A stretch of DNA of 64,000 nt, from assembly GCF_014839805.1 (NCBI RefSeq), contig NC_051142.1, positions 15,842,589-15,906,588 on the forward strand. The letters are read 5' to 3'. Source of the stretch: Manduca sexta (lineage: Eukaryota > Arthropoda > Insecta > Lepidoptera > Sphingidae). Numbering within the stretch: position 1 is the first letter of the stretch; the number at the start of each line of letters is the position of its first letter. The position numbers were made by a program, and so were the translations under genes. The notes beneath the pieces are model-generated. The model did not search any database and was not told the DNA's origin. It saw only the letters and a program-made list of their open reading frames with translations. This document shows positions 10,814-23,341 of the stretch, piece after piece.

Positions 10814-12127
10814 TACTTAGTCTGGCCATAAATACTGTTACACTTAATTATAAAAAAATATTACATTTGAATTTCGAATCTGTCATTTTTATACGATTGT
10901 TCATTGTGTTTTCTCATTTTGGCGCCAATACATTGTAAAATATTTTGCGATATTAAAATGGTGTGGGGTGATAAAGAGAACCGAATCGCTGTGATAGCAT
11001 TACACAAAGTAGGTATGGAGCCAAATGCAATTTTTAAAACTCTCCATACACTTGGTATTAGTAAAATGTTTGTGTACCGGGCTATTAATAGGTACAATGA
11101 GACCTCCTCTGTTTGTGACAGAAAAAGATCTGGCCGTCCACGTAGTGTTCGTACGAAAAAGGTGGTCAAAGCAGTAAGGGAAAGAATTCGAAGAAATCCT
11201 GTCCGAAAGCAAAAGATTTTATCTCGGGAAATGAAGATAGCACCTAGAACCATGTCGCGTATTTTTAAAAAGATGACTTAGGACTTGCAGCCTATAAGAG
11301 ACGCACTGGCCATTTCTTAACTGATAATTTAAAGAAGAATAGGGTGGTAAAATCGAAACAACTACTGAAGCGGTACGCAAAGGGAGGTCACAGAAAAATT
11401 TTGTTTACGGATGAGAAAATTTTTACAATTGAGCAACATTTTAACAAACAAAATGACCGTATTTATGCTCAAAGCTCTAAGGAAGCTTCCCAATTAGTCG
11501 ACAGAGTGCAACGTGGACATTATCCGACTTCAGTGATGGTTTGGTGGGGTGTTAGCTATGAAGGAGTGACTGAGCCATATTTTTTGTGAAAAAGGTATCA
11601 AAACATCGGCACAAGTGTATCAAGATACCATTCTTGAGAAGGTAGTTAAGCCCCTTAACATCACCATGTTCAATAACCAAGTATGGTCCTTCCAGCAAGA
11701 CTCGGCGCCGGGTCATAAAGCTCGGTCCACGCAGTCTTGGTTGGAATCGAACGTTTCGGACTTCATCAGAGCTGAAGACTGGCCGTCGTCTAGTCCCGAT
11801 CTTAATCCGCTGGATTATGATTTGTGGTCAGTTTTAGAGAGTACAGCTTGCTCTAAACGCCATGATAATTTGGAGTCCCTAAAACAATCTATACGATTGG
11901 CAGTGAAGAATTTTCCCATGGAAAGAGTGCGTGCTTCTATTGATAACTGGCCTCATCGTTTAAAGGACTGTATTGCAGCCAATGGAGACCACTTCGAATA
12001 AGCTTTTTATATTTTTAATTGTTTTATATTTATGTATTAAACTGACACACTGTAAAAGTAATAAATGTTATTTGCAGTTAACAATTTTCTTTTTTCTTTA
12101 TTACAATATTTATGGCAAGACTAGGTA
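10814..12127 (+). mobile_element. mariner-type (DD37D, maT-like) transposon, 1.3 kb
   Basis: Inverted ends TACTTAGTCTGGCCATAAAT (left) and TACCTAGTCTTGCCATAAAT (right, reverse complement), each beside a TA target site. It encloses one transposase region with two 1-base frameshifts. The spacing of the last two catalytic aspartates is 37 residues, the maT group rather than classical mariner (34). Size and ends are intact, so it could still be moved by a transposase supplied from elsewhere. Confidence 0.88.
10958..12001 (+). pseudogene. mariner (maT-like) transposase, broken by two frameshifts
   Basis: Cut-and-paste transposase. Frame 1 (10958-11281) holds the N-terminal helix-turn-helix DNA-binding region and a GRPRS-type hook motif. 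Frame 2 (to 11589) holds the first catalytic Asp in FTDEK. Frame 3 (11615-12001) holds the second Asp in QQDSAPGHKA and the third in NPLDYDLW. The first break lies in the A run near 11266-11273, the second in the T run near 11578-11585. Each is one extra base in a homopolymer, so the copy is either recently dead or carries assembly errors. The downstream reading remains otherwise well conserved. Confidence 0.85.
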
Positions 12128-12220
12128 TATAGATATGGTTTATTATTTTAACAGTGAAAAGCTATAAACTGTCACGATAATTATAATGAGCAATTTATTT
12201 AACAAAGTATCAGATTTAAC

Positions 12221-12738
12221 GCCTGTTTCAAGTAAATTTTATTTGGTAGTTATCACATTAAATAGCTAATGTAGTTGTACCCATTTTATTACTTTTTATT
12301 TGGGAATGTAGGTCAGAGGCTGACTTTTGTATTTGGTCGCCTTATACATTTATGTGACGAGTAGTATTTACACAGAAGTTGTGAAAATGGTCCTAAGTTA
12401 AAGCAATCACTGGTTTCGTAGTTTTGTATGAACTTACAATATGGACAGCGCGTTGCCGCCATTTTGTTTTGCTGCTTTCGCAAAATATACAGCGTCTATG
12501 CGGAACTTAAATGTGTGAGCTATTTAGTTTTATTACAAAATGTCATTCTAAAGACCTGTTCACAACTTTCAAGTCAATGCTACTCTTTACATAAATGTAT
12601 AAGCCGACTAAACACAAAAGTCACAATCTAATATGTACTCCCAAATAAATGGTAATCAAATAAGTAGGTACTATTTACATTAACTGTTTGATATGATAAC
12701 TGTTAAATAAAATTTACTTGACGCTTCTGAAACAGGCT
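12221..12738. mobile_element. TIR element, about 520 bp, non-coding
   Basis: GCCTGTTTCAAGTAAATTTT at the left, and the inverse of AAAATTTACTTG…TGAAACAGGC at the right, where a 6-base insertion splits the repeat. Flanks are TTAA-like on the left (TTTAAC) and TAAA on the right. No transposase frame. Confidence 0.55.
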
Positions 12739-14394
12739 CTAAAAATAATAAATATAGATCACATACATCGTTATATTATATGTACTAAAGTATACGTCGA
12801 TCATCAAACAATTATTTGCTTTTTTCACGCGGGTGGGGCCTCAAAATTCATATTATAATTGACAGCTTCAATTGTGTAAATGTTAAGGTGAGCTACATAA
12901 CTTTTTGTTCCTTAATTGTATATAGAATAGAAACTATATAGACGAATAAATTACGTATTTCTAAACAGTAACCTACAAATTGTAATATCAACCACCTAAA
13001 CACCTCATCACTCAAAAACATACTTCTGTAGAAATTCGCATAATACGCGTATTATATTTTAATACTTTTAAATATTTAATGCTATTATAAGTGTAACAGA
13101 TATTTGTACTTTTGTGGAAATGGAAGCGTTCCCACGTTCATAAACAGACGGGATTAGCGGGTAATCCTTCAGTCCACTTCTCAAAACAGTACATTATAGT
13201 TGAGTGTTCGTGGAAGGTAAGGTAACAATAGCTGCACTGCCGTATGTCTCTAACCGCCTTTGTAATGTGTATTTGTTATTGTAATATATACTTTGTTAAT
13301 ACATAGATACATTACTTTTTTAATCTGACTGACCAAGTCTGGTCATACCGCCTCCGAAATGCTTTTTGTTTTATTTTGTTCAAGTAAGTACAATACATGG
13401 GCACTATTTTTTACGTCTATCTAGATTCTAGAAGATGGGCGGAGGGTCATAGAGGTTTGTTCTAGCATATACCTAGTATTTATGAATGAAAATTAAGTAG
13501 CGACTGGTTGTAAGATTTAATTGGAATCTTGACGCATCTACTTATACAAAACAATGTCAGAATATCGCGTTCAGGAGTTCAAACAATACAAATAATTGCT
13601 TAATTATCATTCCAATACTCGCTCCATATTATTTTACAAAGATATTCCATATTCAAATTATTTTACAAAGATATTCCATATTCAAATTGCGAGACGGAGG
13701 TTGCAATTCAACACATTGATACTTCTTGTACTTCATAGTATGAACCGCTCTCAATAAAACAATTTGTGTAAATACCCACTATAATTGTAAGCACCTATAT
13801 ACATTTTTGCATACCGTTTAAACGGTTAAACGTTTTGCTCATGATTATATATTAATATATTGAGCATCAAAACTTATACAATGTTTTTTGCAAAATAATT
13901 TTATTCTTGATAGTTTAATCTAGGTTCCGATATGATGCTGTGTAGATCTCGCTCGAGGAGTACCCTATCCTCTGTTAGGAAGAAATAAACAATATTAAGG
14001 CAATATGAATGCAGTAATTAGCTTGATATTCGATATATATACCTATATAATTTGTACTTGATATACCTATATTAAGTACTAATTTCTCATAATTCCTCAT
14101 AATATTGGCTAGTATTTTTACATAGTATAGAGCTCAAATACCCTCAGCGCGATATACATATCATCTGGACTCATGAATCATCACATTTTTTTGTAGTAGA
14201 TACTATTGGAATAGGCCACATTATTTATTAGGTTTAGCAGATGCCTCATAGGTTCTTGATTACGCCGAAGGACTATAAATAGTTATAGCTATTCGGCTAT
14301 GTAGAGCCATAATGGACATAATTTGTGAGTCCTGAAAGCTCATGAATGTTAAATTTAACAAGTGTTGTAGCCAGTGTAACTACTGGGCCCTTAT
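12739..14394. other. AT-rich stretch, one short tandem repeat
   Basis: At 13631-13688 a 29-bp unit (ATTTTACAAAGATATTCCAT…) occurs twice, perfectly. Otherwise no gene, no splice-supported exon and no repeat family that I recognise. Confidence 0.5.
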
Positions 14395-14563
14395 TCTGTA
14401 TGATAGTGTAAACGCGTAACGCGGCCGTGTCATGTTGTCTTCGAGAAATGTGTGTGGAATGGTATTCTGTAAGCCAAATTTCTATAGTCCTGAACATGAT
14501 GCGTTGTGTTACGTGCTTGTTACACACTGTCAAAATAACGTGCGGGATAGAGAATAAGGCCCC
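14395..14563. mobile_element. Small TIR element, 169 bp
   Basis: Starts GGGCCCTTATTCTGTAT and ends inverted GAGAATAAGGCCCC; GTGTAA/TTACAC pair further in. Non-coding; the overlapping minus-strand open frame is not a gene. Confidence 0.45.
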
Positions 14564-14589
14564 TGGACATAATAACACTTAACATCTCA

Positions 14590-14720
14590 TGTCTCAGTAA
14601 GGCGAGCGCAGTAGAATACCAAACAATATTTTGTAATTCAAAGTGTTGGATGATGTTTCTTCTGTTTATGGGCGGTCGTATCGTTTACCATCAGACGAAC
14701 GGCAAGCTCTTCTCGTCACT
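14590..14720 (-). repeat. Interspersed repeat family C, fragment
   Basis: Reverse of the block with CGAGCTTGCCGTTCGCCTGA and CGATACGACCGCCCATAAAC. Other copies at 26297, 41675, 42149, 46194 and 58931. 14720-14855 holds the reverse copy of the repeat at 7852. 14860-16145 has no supported feature. Confidence 0.7.
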
Positions 14721-16144
14721 TAAAACAATAAAAAAGTGACAAGGCTACGTTGTCTATTTGTTGCAATAAACATCAACAACGGTTTGGCTATGCCTCTGGC
14801 ATCCCAGTCTGGTATCTGGCATCCGTTGTCTACCGTTGCCTACTAAGGCAATAAAAAAAACTTGGGTTCACTTAAGTGACATCAATTTAGTTGAAGCAAA
14901 TTTCATTTTCTTAATAAATGTATTAGATTTACCTATTGATAGCTCATTGCTGCCGTTTCGTGCCTTGTTTTGTCTAGTCCAGTTTACACCAACATATTTT
15001 CTACTGGTGGATATCTCGTGCAAAAAGTTGAGCATCTAGGCGGCATTTTGATTAAAGATTCCAAATTGAATATTTAAATATTTAAAAAAATATTTTTAAA
15101 TATATAAAATATATAAAATCTGTGTATGAAGTTTTGCAAGATGTCTTTCTCCTGCCTTGCACCACTGTACGAGCCACGAGCACATTCATTTACGATCTCA
15201 AATTTTGCAATTAATTTACGGTCGGATCAAAAATGCATTTACGGTCACTGCATGTACAATTATCGTTAATTTTAGCGAAAACTCTATCGTATTGTGCCTT
15301 TTCTGAGCATAAGCTTGTTCCTACCCAGCATCATACCAAATATTTGTTATTATTATTTTATTTTATAGCTTTATTGTATACCAAAAATAAAAACATTTTG
15401 CTTAAGATTAAAACAATAAAGGCTGAAAGGAGGTACAATTGGTGGTCTTATCGCTCGAGGCAATCTCTTACAACCATTGAGATGGAATAAGAGAAATGAC
15501 GAAAAAAGGCTGTCTAGGGCGTACATAGCTAACACTACAAATATATATAAAGAATATTATAGTTTCTGCCGGTTGAATCGGTAGAATAAATTCTAGTTCA
15601 AACTACACCATCTTACTGATTTAACAGTGCTGGGTCTGTATATTCATTCATAACATCGCTGGCTAGCTGTGACAAGGTTGTATGTCATATTTTTGCATAA
15701 ATTGTATAATAATATATCACATGGTTCTGTCTTTTGAGTAGCAATATTAAATAATCCCGAAAGATAAACAAAGGGATTACCATGGGTTAATAATGCCTTT
15801 TAATTTTTACCTGTATGAAAATATTATATTATATATTTTTTCTAACAATGTAATGTAACATGGAACCTTGTAAGTTGAGCCAGCGATATTATGTTAATTT
15901 AATAATATAAGAGACGGGGGGTCGTCGACGATCGCAAATATATTTAGCATTTTAATGGATATGTTTTTATAAAATATTTTTTTCATTCTATAAATAAATA
16001 TTGTTTAACCTTTATGTAGAATAAATTAAGATGCAGATCACCTTCAGGTATTGTTCAGTATTCCATTTTAAGAGCACAATTTAGTTTTTAGAAATTGACC
16101 CTGGGCAAAAGATTTGGTGTGGGCGAAGCTCCGAACATACATTC

Positions 16145-16410
16145 ATCATCATCATCATCAGCATCATCATCATCAGCCGTAGGATGTCCACTGCTGAACA
16201 TGAGCCTCCCCCAAAGATGCCCAAATCGTCCTCTTGGAAGCCCGCATCCAGCGACCTCCTGCGATTTTTATTAGGTCATCTGTCTACCTCGTGGGTGGAC
16301 GTCCGACGCCGCGCTTGCCAGTTCGTGGCCTCCACTCCAGAAGCTTCTTGCCCCATCGGCTATCAGTTCTGCGAGCTATGTGCCCTGCCCTCTGCCACTT
16401 TAGCTTGATT
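16145..16410 (-). pseudogene. RTE-like non-LTR retrotransposon C-terminal fragment with (ATC)n
   Basis: The microsatellite CATCATCATC… at 16142-16173 adjoins GTCCACTGCTGAACATGAGC. In reverse complement this encodes the end of RTE-like ORF2 (GEAYVQQW-type terminus followed by GAT repeats). Frames at 16184 and 16234 on the plus strand are shadows. Confidence 0.65.
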
Positions 16411-16424
16411 GAACAAACATGAAT

Positions 16425-16513
16425 GTATACTAATTAAAACTGAAGAGTTTGTTAGTTTTCTTTAACGCGCTAATATCAGGAACTACTGGACCGATTTTGG
16501 AAATGTTTTGTTA
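16425..16513 (+). mobile_element. Helitron 5' fragment
   Basis: Keeps ACTGAAGAGTTTGTTAGTTT, CGCGCTAATATCAGGAACTA and the GACCGATTTT block of Lep1-type Helitrons. It is interrupted by the TIR element at 16516 and appears to resume afterwards near 16770-16800. Confidence 0.55.
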
Positions 16514-16515
16514 TA

Positions 16516-16761
16516 CTGGCATGTTAAGGTCAAAAGCGGTATCTCAAAAAAAATTAAAATCTTGATTTTGATGTCGTCAGATAGCTTATAGAAATTCCCA
16601 TCCAATGAACTTACCTAAATAATGATATCGTTTTTAGAACTTGTTCAAAAAAATATTAAAAGAGTTTCTCTATCTCATTTTTATATACAAAACTATATTT
16701 ACAAAACTGCGACTATCTTGAAGGTTTCCCTGACATACCGCTTTTGCGCTTAGCATGGCAG
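16516..16761 (-). mobile_element. TIR element family G
   Basis: Ends CTGGCATGTTAAGGTCAAAA and (inverted) CTGCCATGCTAAGCGCAAAA, with TA on both sides. Same family as 40587-40872, opposite orientation. Inserted in a Helitron remnant. 16762-17603 to the right, including an unremarkable 92-codon open frame at 17186, has no supported gene. Confidence 0.7.
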
Positions 16762-17603
16762 TATAAGTTTTATCGCGGATTTTTTTTCACGCGCGAGGAC
16801 CCGCTCCCAAATGCTGTTTATAATAAAACATATCATCCTCAGCTATTGCCACGCATGTGATCCCGAAACGTATAATATACACCTATAATTATGTTATCGT
16901 TTCACTATCAGATAGCATATCTCTGTCCCAAATGGGTAATTTCTTAATAAACGGTGTGTTTACACGCAATAAATGTATACATTAGTGTACTGAAATCAAT
17001 TAACAGATAATTGTATAGATAAAAATATTCAATTGCTACTGATAACAAAATTAGCAAGTTATAAATTCAGTACACGGTGTTAGATTAAGTTTTTAAGTTA
17101 TACTTAATATCCAATGATATCCTTATCTGTTCAAGTAATGTATTTACCTACCAAAAAAATTAACTGTATGTTGTAACATAAAACATTGATTTTTTTATCT
17201 ATTTTCAAATTTCGAATTGATATCAATCATAGTGTAGAAAAGATTGTAAAAAACCTGAAAACGATTTTAGAACTTAAAGGTGATAGGGTAGTGTCATGCA
17301 ATCATGGAGGTGGAAAATATACGTTAATAATTATTGCATACAAAATTTGTCCTTATTACAAAGTAACGTTATTGTTTAGGAGAGACGCTCATCTTGCAAG
17401 CGATTTACTCGTACGCTCTTTTTGTTGTATAAATGTATGGTCTTTATTAAAAATAGGTTTTTAACCATATTCAGCTACACAAGAATCATATTCGTTTGAC
17501 AGGTGACTCAAATTTCTTGATTAAAATGTCTTTCCGCATCTAATATAATAGAAAACATAGATTTCAATATAATGTTGTATTAATATTACCGGCATCAAGC
17601 TAT

Positions 17604-17762
17604 CAGTGGCGAAGGGTCCATATAATCCGATTCCTACTGCCCTTACGTCACTTATGTAAAATCTAATTATCATTAGAACGATTTGCAGACCTCTTATGCA
17701 TATATTAATAGTACCTATTGGTTGTGTCCAGTTCCCTTTCGGCAAATGTCACTCTTCGCAAT
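17604..17762 (+). mobile_element. MITE family D
   Basis: About 160 bp between CAGTGGCGAAGGGTCCATAT and CACTCTTCGCAATG. The ends are inverted repeats; the middle carries AATCTAATTATCATTAGAAC. No coding capacity. At least 13 copies are in the window. Confidence 0.8.
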
Positions 17763-17885
17763 GCTTCCTATCTATTAATACGTGAGGAAAAATCTAATAT
17801 TTCTTTTTAAGCACATTGCTCGCACCGAGTGTGAGATTTGGCATAATTGAAGTTCATATAGAGAAGTGCAAAAAATACAATTAAA

Positions 17886-18156
17886 ACATCCTACAAATAT
17901 CATAAATGCGAAAGTGTGTGAGGATGGATGTTTGCATGTATGTATGTTTGTTCCTCTTTCACGAAGAAAATACTGAACGGATTTATATGAAACTTTACAG
18001 TAATATTGTTTATATATCAGAATAACACATAGGCTACAATATATAATGATTTTGTGTAATTTGGTCATAATATAACGATACGATGTCCAGTAAGTCGGAA
18101 AAAATAATTTTACCAGAAAACTCCTTCACGCGGGCAAAGCTGCGAGAAAAAGCTAG
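17886..18156 (+). mobile_element. Non-autonomous Helitron-like element
   Basis: Has AATGCGAAAGTGTGTGAGGA near the left and CACGCGGGCAAAGCTGCG, then CTAG|T at 18156. The 5' end is degraded. Confidence 0.6.
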
Positions 18157-18324
18157 TAATTATATGTGTTACAAATATATAAAATTTAACGATCGATTAT
18201 CGACATACATAATATGCATCACCATCACATAATTGTCCACCAAATATAATTTATAATTTCGACACTATCGTAAACTATGCAAATAATAGATATAACCCAC
18301 AAGTTAACTTAAATATCTTCAAGA

Positions 18325-18555
18325 CTGGCTCACTGACGTAGTAGTATTGCGGGCGCGATACCACCAATGTTCTGAGATCCCATGTTCGAATCCTAAGTCG
18401 GGCAAAGTGATATTTGGGATTTTCTCAATATGAGCCTGGTTTGTGCTGGACATGGGTATAGTCCCCTATACCACCATAGGACACACTTGTCAAAAAAGCT
18501 AGCCCCGTTTACACCTCTGCCTACTCCTTCGGGAATAAAGGGATGATATCTTGGA
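18325..18555 (+). mobile_element. SINE family E, tRNA-derived
   Basis: Box A-like CTGACGTAGTAGTATTGCGG and box B GTTCGAATCC, then a body with CACTTGTCAAAAAAGC. Diverged from the copy at 36169. The stretch 18556-19919 is AT-rich; at 19407-19455 a 25-base unit (TCCATGTATATTCCGTCCCA…) is present twice. Confidence 0.65.
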
Positions 18556-19919
18556 AAAAAATAAGATTTTTCTGAATTTATTCTTATACCTACAATAAAT
18601 ACTTTCGTATTCAGGTTAGTAAATTAAAAGTAATATAAGGTTATCGATGTTTCGCGTCTCTTTTATTTATTACAGCGGTATCGATGAGCCATGCTTGTTC
18701 CAATTAAAAGCAATTACTCATATCTATTAATACCAGCTATATAATAAGATATTCCTTGTTACCCGACGGCACTAGGAGGGCGGTAATTATTTTTATTACC
18801 ACACCTTTACTATGAACGGTTAGGCAGAAATCTATATATTTCATCATGATGAACACACAATGTGTACATGTACATACATAACGTGACTTAATATGACGCA
18901 TGCATCCTATGAAGTCACGTTATGTGTCCCTTGAAGTTACGGCTATATTAATGTAAGATTGTTTTTATTTTTCAAATAAAATAAATAATATCGATAAATA
19001 AATTACAGTTTAGACCAAATCAGGTATTCGGGAATTAATCCAAATTTAGATTCCTTAGTCGGCAATCGAACTTGAAATCTCACGGTGCACAGTCCACTAC
19101 CACTAAATTAATAAGGTTATTAAGTAGTTTTTTATAGCGTAGAAGCATGTTACTCGTTGCCGACGGGCGGCTCGCTCCCTACTTATTTTATTACTTATTT
19201 AAGTGCTTCACCAATTCCATATTTTGAGATTTTCAAACCGAAAAATGCACGCTTGCCGGGTTTTATGATTTTTCTGTATAAAAAGTCATGTTTAGTATTA
19301 TATAATTTGCATAATGATGTACAATTGTTTAGAATTATATGCAACGAAACGGTAGTCTATTATTCGCATCAATATTCGTTTATGAAGGCGGACAGGATCC
19401 ATTTTTTGTCCATGTATATTCCGTCCCATGTCATCCATGTATATTCCGTCCCATGATGTGATAGGATATGATGTGATACTTGGATAGATCTTCTTTTCCT
19501 TTTTTTTATATTAACTTTGATTTTAACTAGGGTTAAAGTTTAAAATAGGTATTTTAGTTTATATACTTAACAATAAATTGTTTAATAATTACATTTAGGT
19601 TCGATAATGTGGTTAATTTATTAAAATTTAATAGGTTAAAATACTTCAAAATATATAAGTTACCTGTTTTAAGAAGCAGGTAGATATTAAAGCCATAACT
19701 AAGTATTAGGTTATTTTAATTGTAAATAAATAATACTGGGCAATTACCATTTTCGCTGAAATTAATTGCAAGTCGAACTTGGTTAAGCCTTGTTCTTCGA
19801 CTGGATTGATTTAACTATACATATTTGATAATTGTAATAACGATTTGACAACCAACCAAATTAACAAATTCTATAATATATTATATGCTTATATATTATT
19901 GATTCATCCCTATATATCA

Positions 19920-20200
19920 TAAAATTGTAACAGGCCGGTGTCTGTACCTATATTATACAAATTGAAGGAAAACGAATATAGGCGGTTTTAATTAGCAATA
20001 GAAGCCAAAAATACCACCATTTTTTTTTAATATTATCTTTCTTTATGTTTTTAAAGATATCACGCAAACACTACTCCATAGAATTGAATGTACTTTTTAA
20101 CCGATATGTTGTTCGAGGTCTTAGTTAAATATAGGCTCCATTTAATTTTGGAAACATATAAAGGTGACCTTTAATCCTAAAAAAACCTTATCACCTGGAT
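19920..20200 (+). repeat. Helitron-like repeat, degenerate
   Basis: AACAGGCCGGTGTCTGTACC, ATCACGCAAACACTACTCCA and a decayed 3' part. Matches the better copy at 47220-47525, which ends in CTAG|T. Confidence 0.5.
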
Positions 20201-20574
20201 AAATTAGGAAGCAAGACCTCACTTTTCAATAAGAACCAAAATAATATAATTACATAAATACATAAACGAATGCTATAAAAATACATGGGAAATATTTCTA
20301 ACGCATCTCGGCTATTTTCACAATGTGCACTATCGGCTTTGGGTTTTGAATTCCTTCCAACTTTGTTATCTCTCCTTCACCATTAAATAAGCCCCATTAT
20401 CCTTAATTAAAAAACAATTTTAGTTATGTTCGGTGTTTTTATTGCTTAGTATGTTTAGACAGTATAGGTAAGAAAGCATTTATCCACAATCTGTCTGACA
20501 ATACTTTATATGACGATTATACTAGTACTATGTCCACTGATTCACCAAATAGGTTATTCTCTAATATACAGGGT

Positions 20575-20689
20575 CATTTTGACATTGCGTTACTAAATGA
20601 AACTACAGATTTGTCTACTTGGAAATAACACTTGACAATATGGTACTTAAGCCGTAGACGTAAAATAAAAAAGTGTAAGTTTCTAACAA
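20575..20689 (+). mobile_element. TIR family H, left fragment
   Basis: Starts TATACAGGGTCATTTTGACA and contains ACTAAATGAAACTACAGA. The complete copy is at 46430. It abuts a SINE fragment on its right. Confidence 0.65.
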
Positions 20690-20880
20690 AAAGAAGAAGG
20701 AAAACATCATGAAGAAACTTGCATAGGTCTAAGAAGATTTTTATGACAATTTTGAGGGTATATGAAGTATGTCAGTCTGAAATAGGCCAGCGTGGTGGAC
20801 TGTGGCCTAATCCCTCTTTGTAGTACAGAAGGCCCGTGCGCGGCAATGGGACAGTTTATAATTCAGGGCTGATATTATTA
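20690..20880 (+). mobile_element. SINE family A, 3' part
   Basis: From AAGGAAAACATCATGAAG to CAGGGCTGATATTATTA. 5'-truncated. Confidence 0.75.
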
Positions 20881-21249
20881 TATATTGACAATTTTAATTG
20901 TTTTTGCACAACTTGAAAATTTCAAATTACTTAAGTTAGTGTTTCGAAGCAGAATTGGCTGAAATTTACGCATTTTCAATCGTGTCGCCCGTCAATACTA
21001 AAACACGTATTTTGTAGACTTCGTGGACCGATTTATTACACCAAGATTTACAAATGGTTTGAAACAAACGGAGTAGAATGTCCCTAAACATATTATAATT
21101 GAATGAAACAAAATTTAAATGATTAAAAAACAGAATTATGCATACAACACATTACAACTACTTACATCGGTCCGCGTCATATTGTCACATTATGCATCCG
21201 ATTAAACGACATTCGTACAACACTCGAATTGTTTTTTTGTCCGTACGAC

Positions 21250-21910
21250 ACAATAGTGTCACACCGTGCATTAAAAGCTGGAATCGTGTCGCCAGTCGCC
21301 AGTCGCCGGTCGCGGCTGCTTTGTATTCTATTATTTCATGATCCGATAAAAAAGGAGTAAAGGCGACCTAAACGCAGGAATGTTGTAGATTTCGTTTTAG
21401 GGCGCCGGCGCCGGCCGCATTAGTGGCGCTGTGCCACGACATCGGTTACACATTAGCCACGGGTTTTCGGCAAACTCTACGCGACTGCATGCGCACGACA
21501 CGCGATTAGCGACTCTATCGCGACTACATAAAATAAATAATACACTGACTATCTCTAGCGCATGTTCCATTTCGTATCACAGCATAACTGAAAGATACCA
21601 TCACTAAAGGACGCAACGTTTCCGCGCGGCAAGCAATTTCGCTCTTTAAGTCTTAGCACCAAGGTCGCATTTGGAACATAGCTCGCGGCCGCTCGTCTCC
21701 CGCCCACTTATCGATCAGACAATTTAACCGATACGTGTATACGTGTAATATATCAATAGCCGGGCCGGCTGCCGTCCGTCGCGGGTTAATGAATATCGTT
21801 GATTGCCCGCTCTCGCGCCCGCGCCGTCCGTCACTCAGAATTCCTATGCGACGCATGCGCACCGCCGCCGCTTATCACTCGCGCCGCTTTGAGGCGGTTT
21901 AATTGATCTA
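21250..21910. promoter_or_regulatory. CpG-rich island, function unknown
   Basis: About 650 bases rich in CG dinucleotides, including a short tandem GTCGCCA block near 21290-21315. No splice-supported frame was found on either strand. Likely a promoter or enhancer. Confidence 0.3.
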
Positions 21911-22343
21911 GCATTGACCGCTCATCGTGACATATTTAAAATTAGAAGTAGTTTTGTGTACTAGAATTAACCTATCGGGATGTGTCGCGAAATTCGACCT
22001 AAATGACAGCTTAACTGTTACGTATGGTCAGTGAGGTTTGACTTAAGAAATTTATCTCAAGCTATCTCTAGTCTTGATTGGCATTAACTCTTTGACATTG
22101 CCCATGTTGAAGCATATCTGAATTGTAAACTAAGGACGTAGTGTTCTGAATTCAGAAGTCGTATAATTCTTTGAGAGCTGCGCTAACATAAGTTTCCCGA
22201 GATGCTTCAACCCATACAGTCGTAAAACTACGCCAAATAACACATGTGCAAAAAGAATGTCACGCCGACATCTGGTGTGACATCGTGTGACATGACGTAA
22301 GGTTAGGTGTGGATCCTAGGGAGGATGATTCCAGCCAGTACTA

Positions 22344-22621
22344 TCTATATTTATAAAAATGAATCCCTATTTCCCTTGGTCAACCAATCACGCGTGAACG
22401 GCTTGACCGATTTCACTATTTTTTTTTTGTTGTTTTTGTTATTGTCAGGAGAAGGTTCTTATGAAAGAAAAAAATAAAAAAATTGCGCAGAAAATTAGAA
22501 AATTTAACGAAAATATTAATTTTATATAACTGTCAATTGTTTGAAATAACTGTCATCGATTGACAGAATGCACGCTACAAATTCATAGTTAAGACGGGAC
22601 AACGTCTGTCGGGTCAGCTAG
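22344..22621 (+). mobile_element. Non-autonomous Helitron, 278 bp
   Basis: Starts TCTATATTTATAAAAATGAA after host A, ends GTCGGGTCAGCTAG before host T. A second common lepidopteran Helitron type, with an inverted pair ACTGTCAAT/ATTGACAG near the 3' end. No frame. Confidence 0.75.
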
Positions 22622-23178
22622 TCGATATATAATCTATATTCATTCATATATAGAAATAAAGAAACTTATTTAACAACAAACAAGTTACATACACATAACA
22701 AACAAACAAACAGTCTTTGTATTTATAGTTTCCAACGTTGACATCACTCGAAGTACAATACTCTAGTGGCCTATTAGATTAGAAAGGAAAAAAAGAAAGA
22801 AAAAGATTTATAATTGCACACAAATATAACGTGCACATACTAACAAAATAAGAACAAAAACATAATGTGTACATAGTAAAAAGAAAGAACAAAAACATAA
22901 ACCAAGAAAAATAAATTATACCTATTGTGCCAATGAGAACCCTCATTCAGCTTCTTTGCAGTACTAGTCTGATACCGCAGCGTTGATCTTCAATGAGGCA
23001 CCCCGGACGTACGGACTAAGTAGGTGTATCACACAAATAATTCTCTATAGGAAGTTGGTAATATTACAAATTTTATTGGGTGTTGAGATATTAAGCGTCA
23101 AGTGTCCTGCTCATCTCGATTTTTGTCAAAAATCAAACTCGCCAGAAACAGTAATTACCGAGTGTGTGTGAGGTATCT
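22622..23178. other. AT-rich stretch, no gene seen
   Basis: A-rich with AAAG/AAAC runs (22780-22900). The 62-codon frame at 22983 has no support. Confidence 0.45.
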
Positions 23179-23341
23179 AGCAATGGCGAAGCGTCCATAT
23201 AATCCGATTCCTGTCGTGTTCGCTTTTGTAATTTATGTAAAATCTAATTATCATTAGATCTATTTACAGACCGCATTTTTGCATATTGGTACATATATGT
23301 TGTGTCGGGTTCACTTTCGGCAAACTTCATCCTTCGCCACT
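23179..23341 (+). mobile_element. MITE family D
   Basis: AATGGCGAAGCGTCCATATA at the left, TTCATCCTTCGCCACTAG at the right. 23420-23505 to the right is a fold-back fragment like 9038, ending in a run of 11 G at about 23498. 23717-23900 is a degenerate duplication around AGTAATGAAACACTA. Confidence 0.75.

Noticed and set aside
16184..16422. Two plus-strand frames of 62 and 74 codons
   Set aside because: They are the antisense of an RTE-like retrotransposon end.
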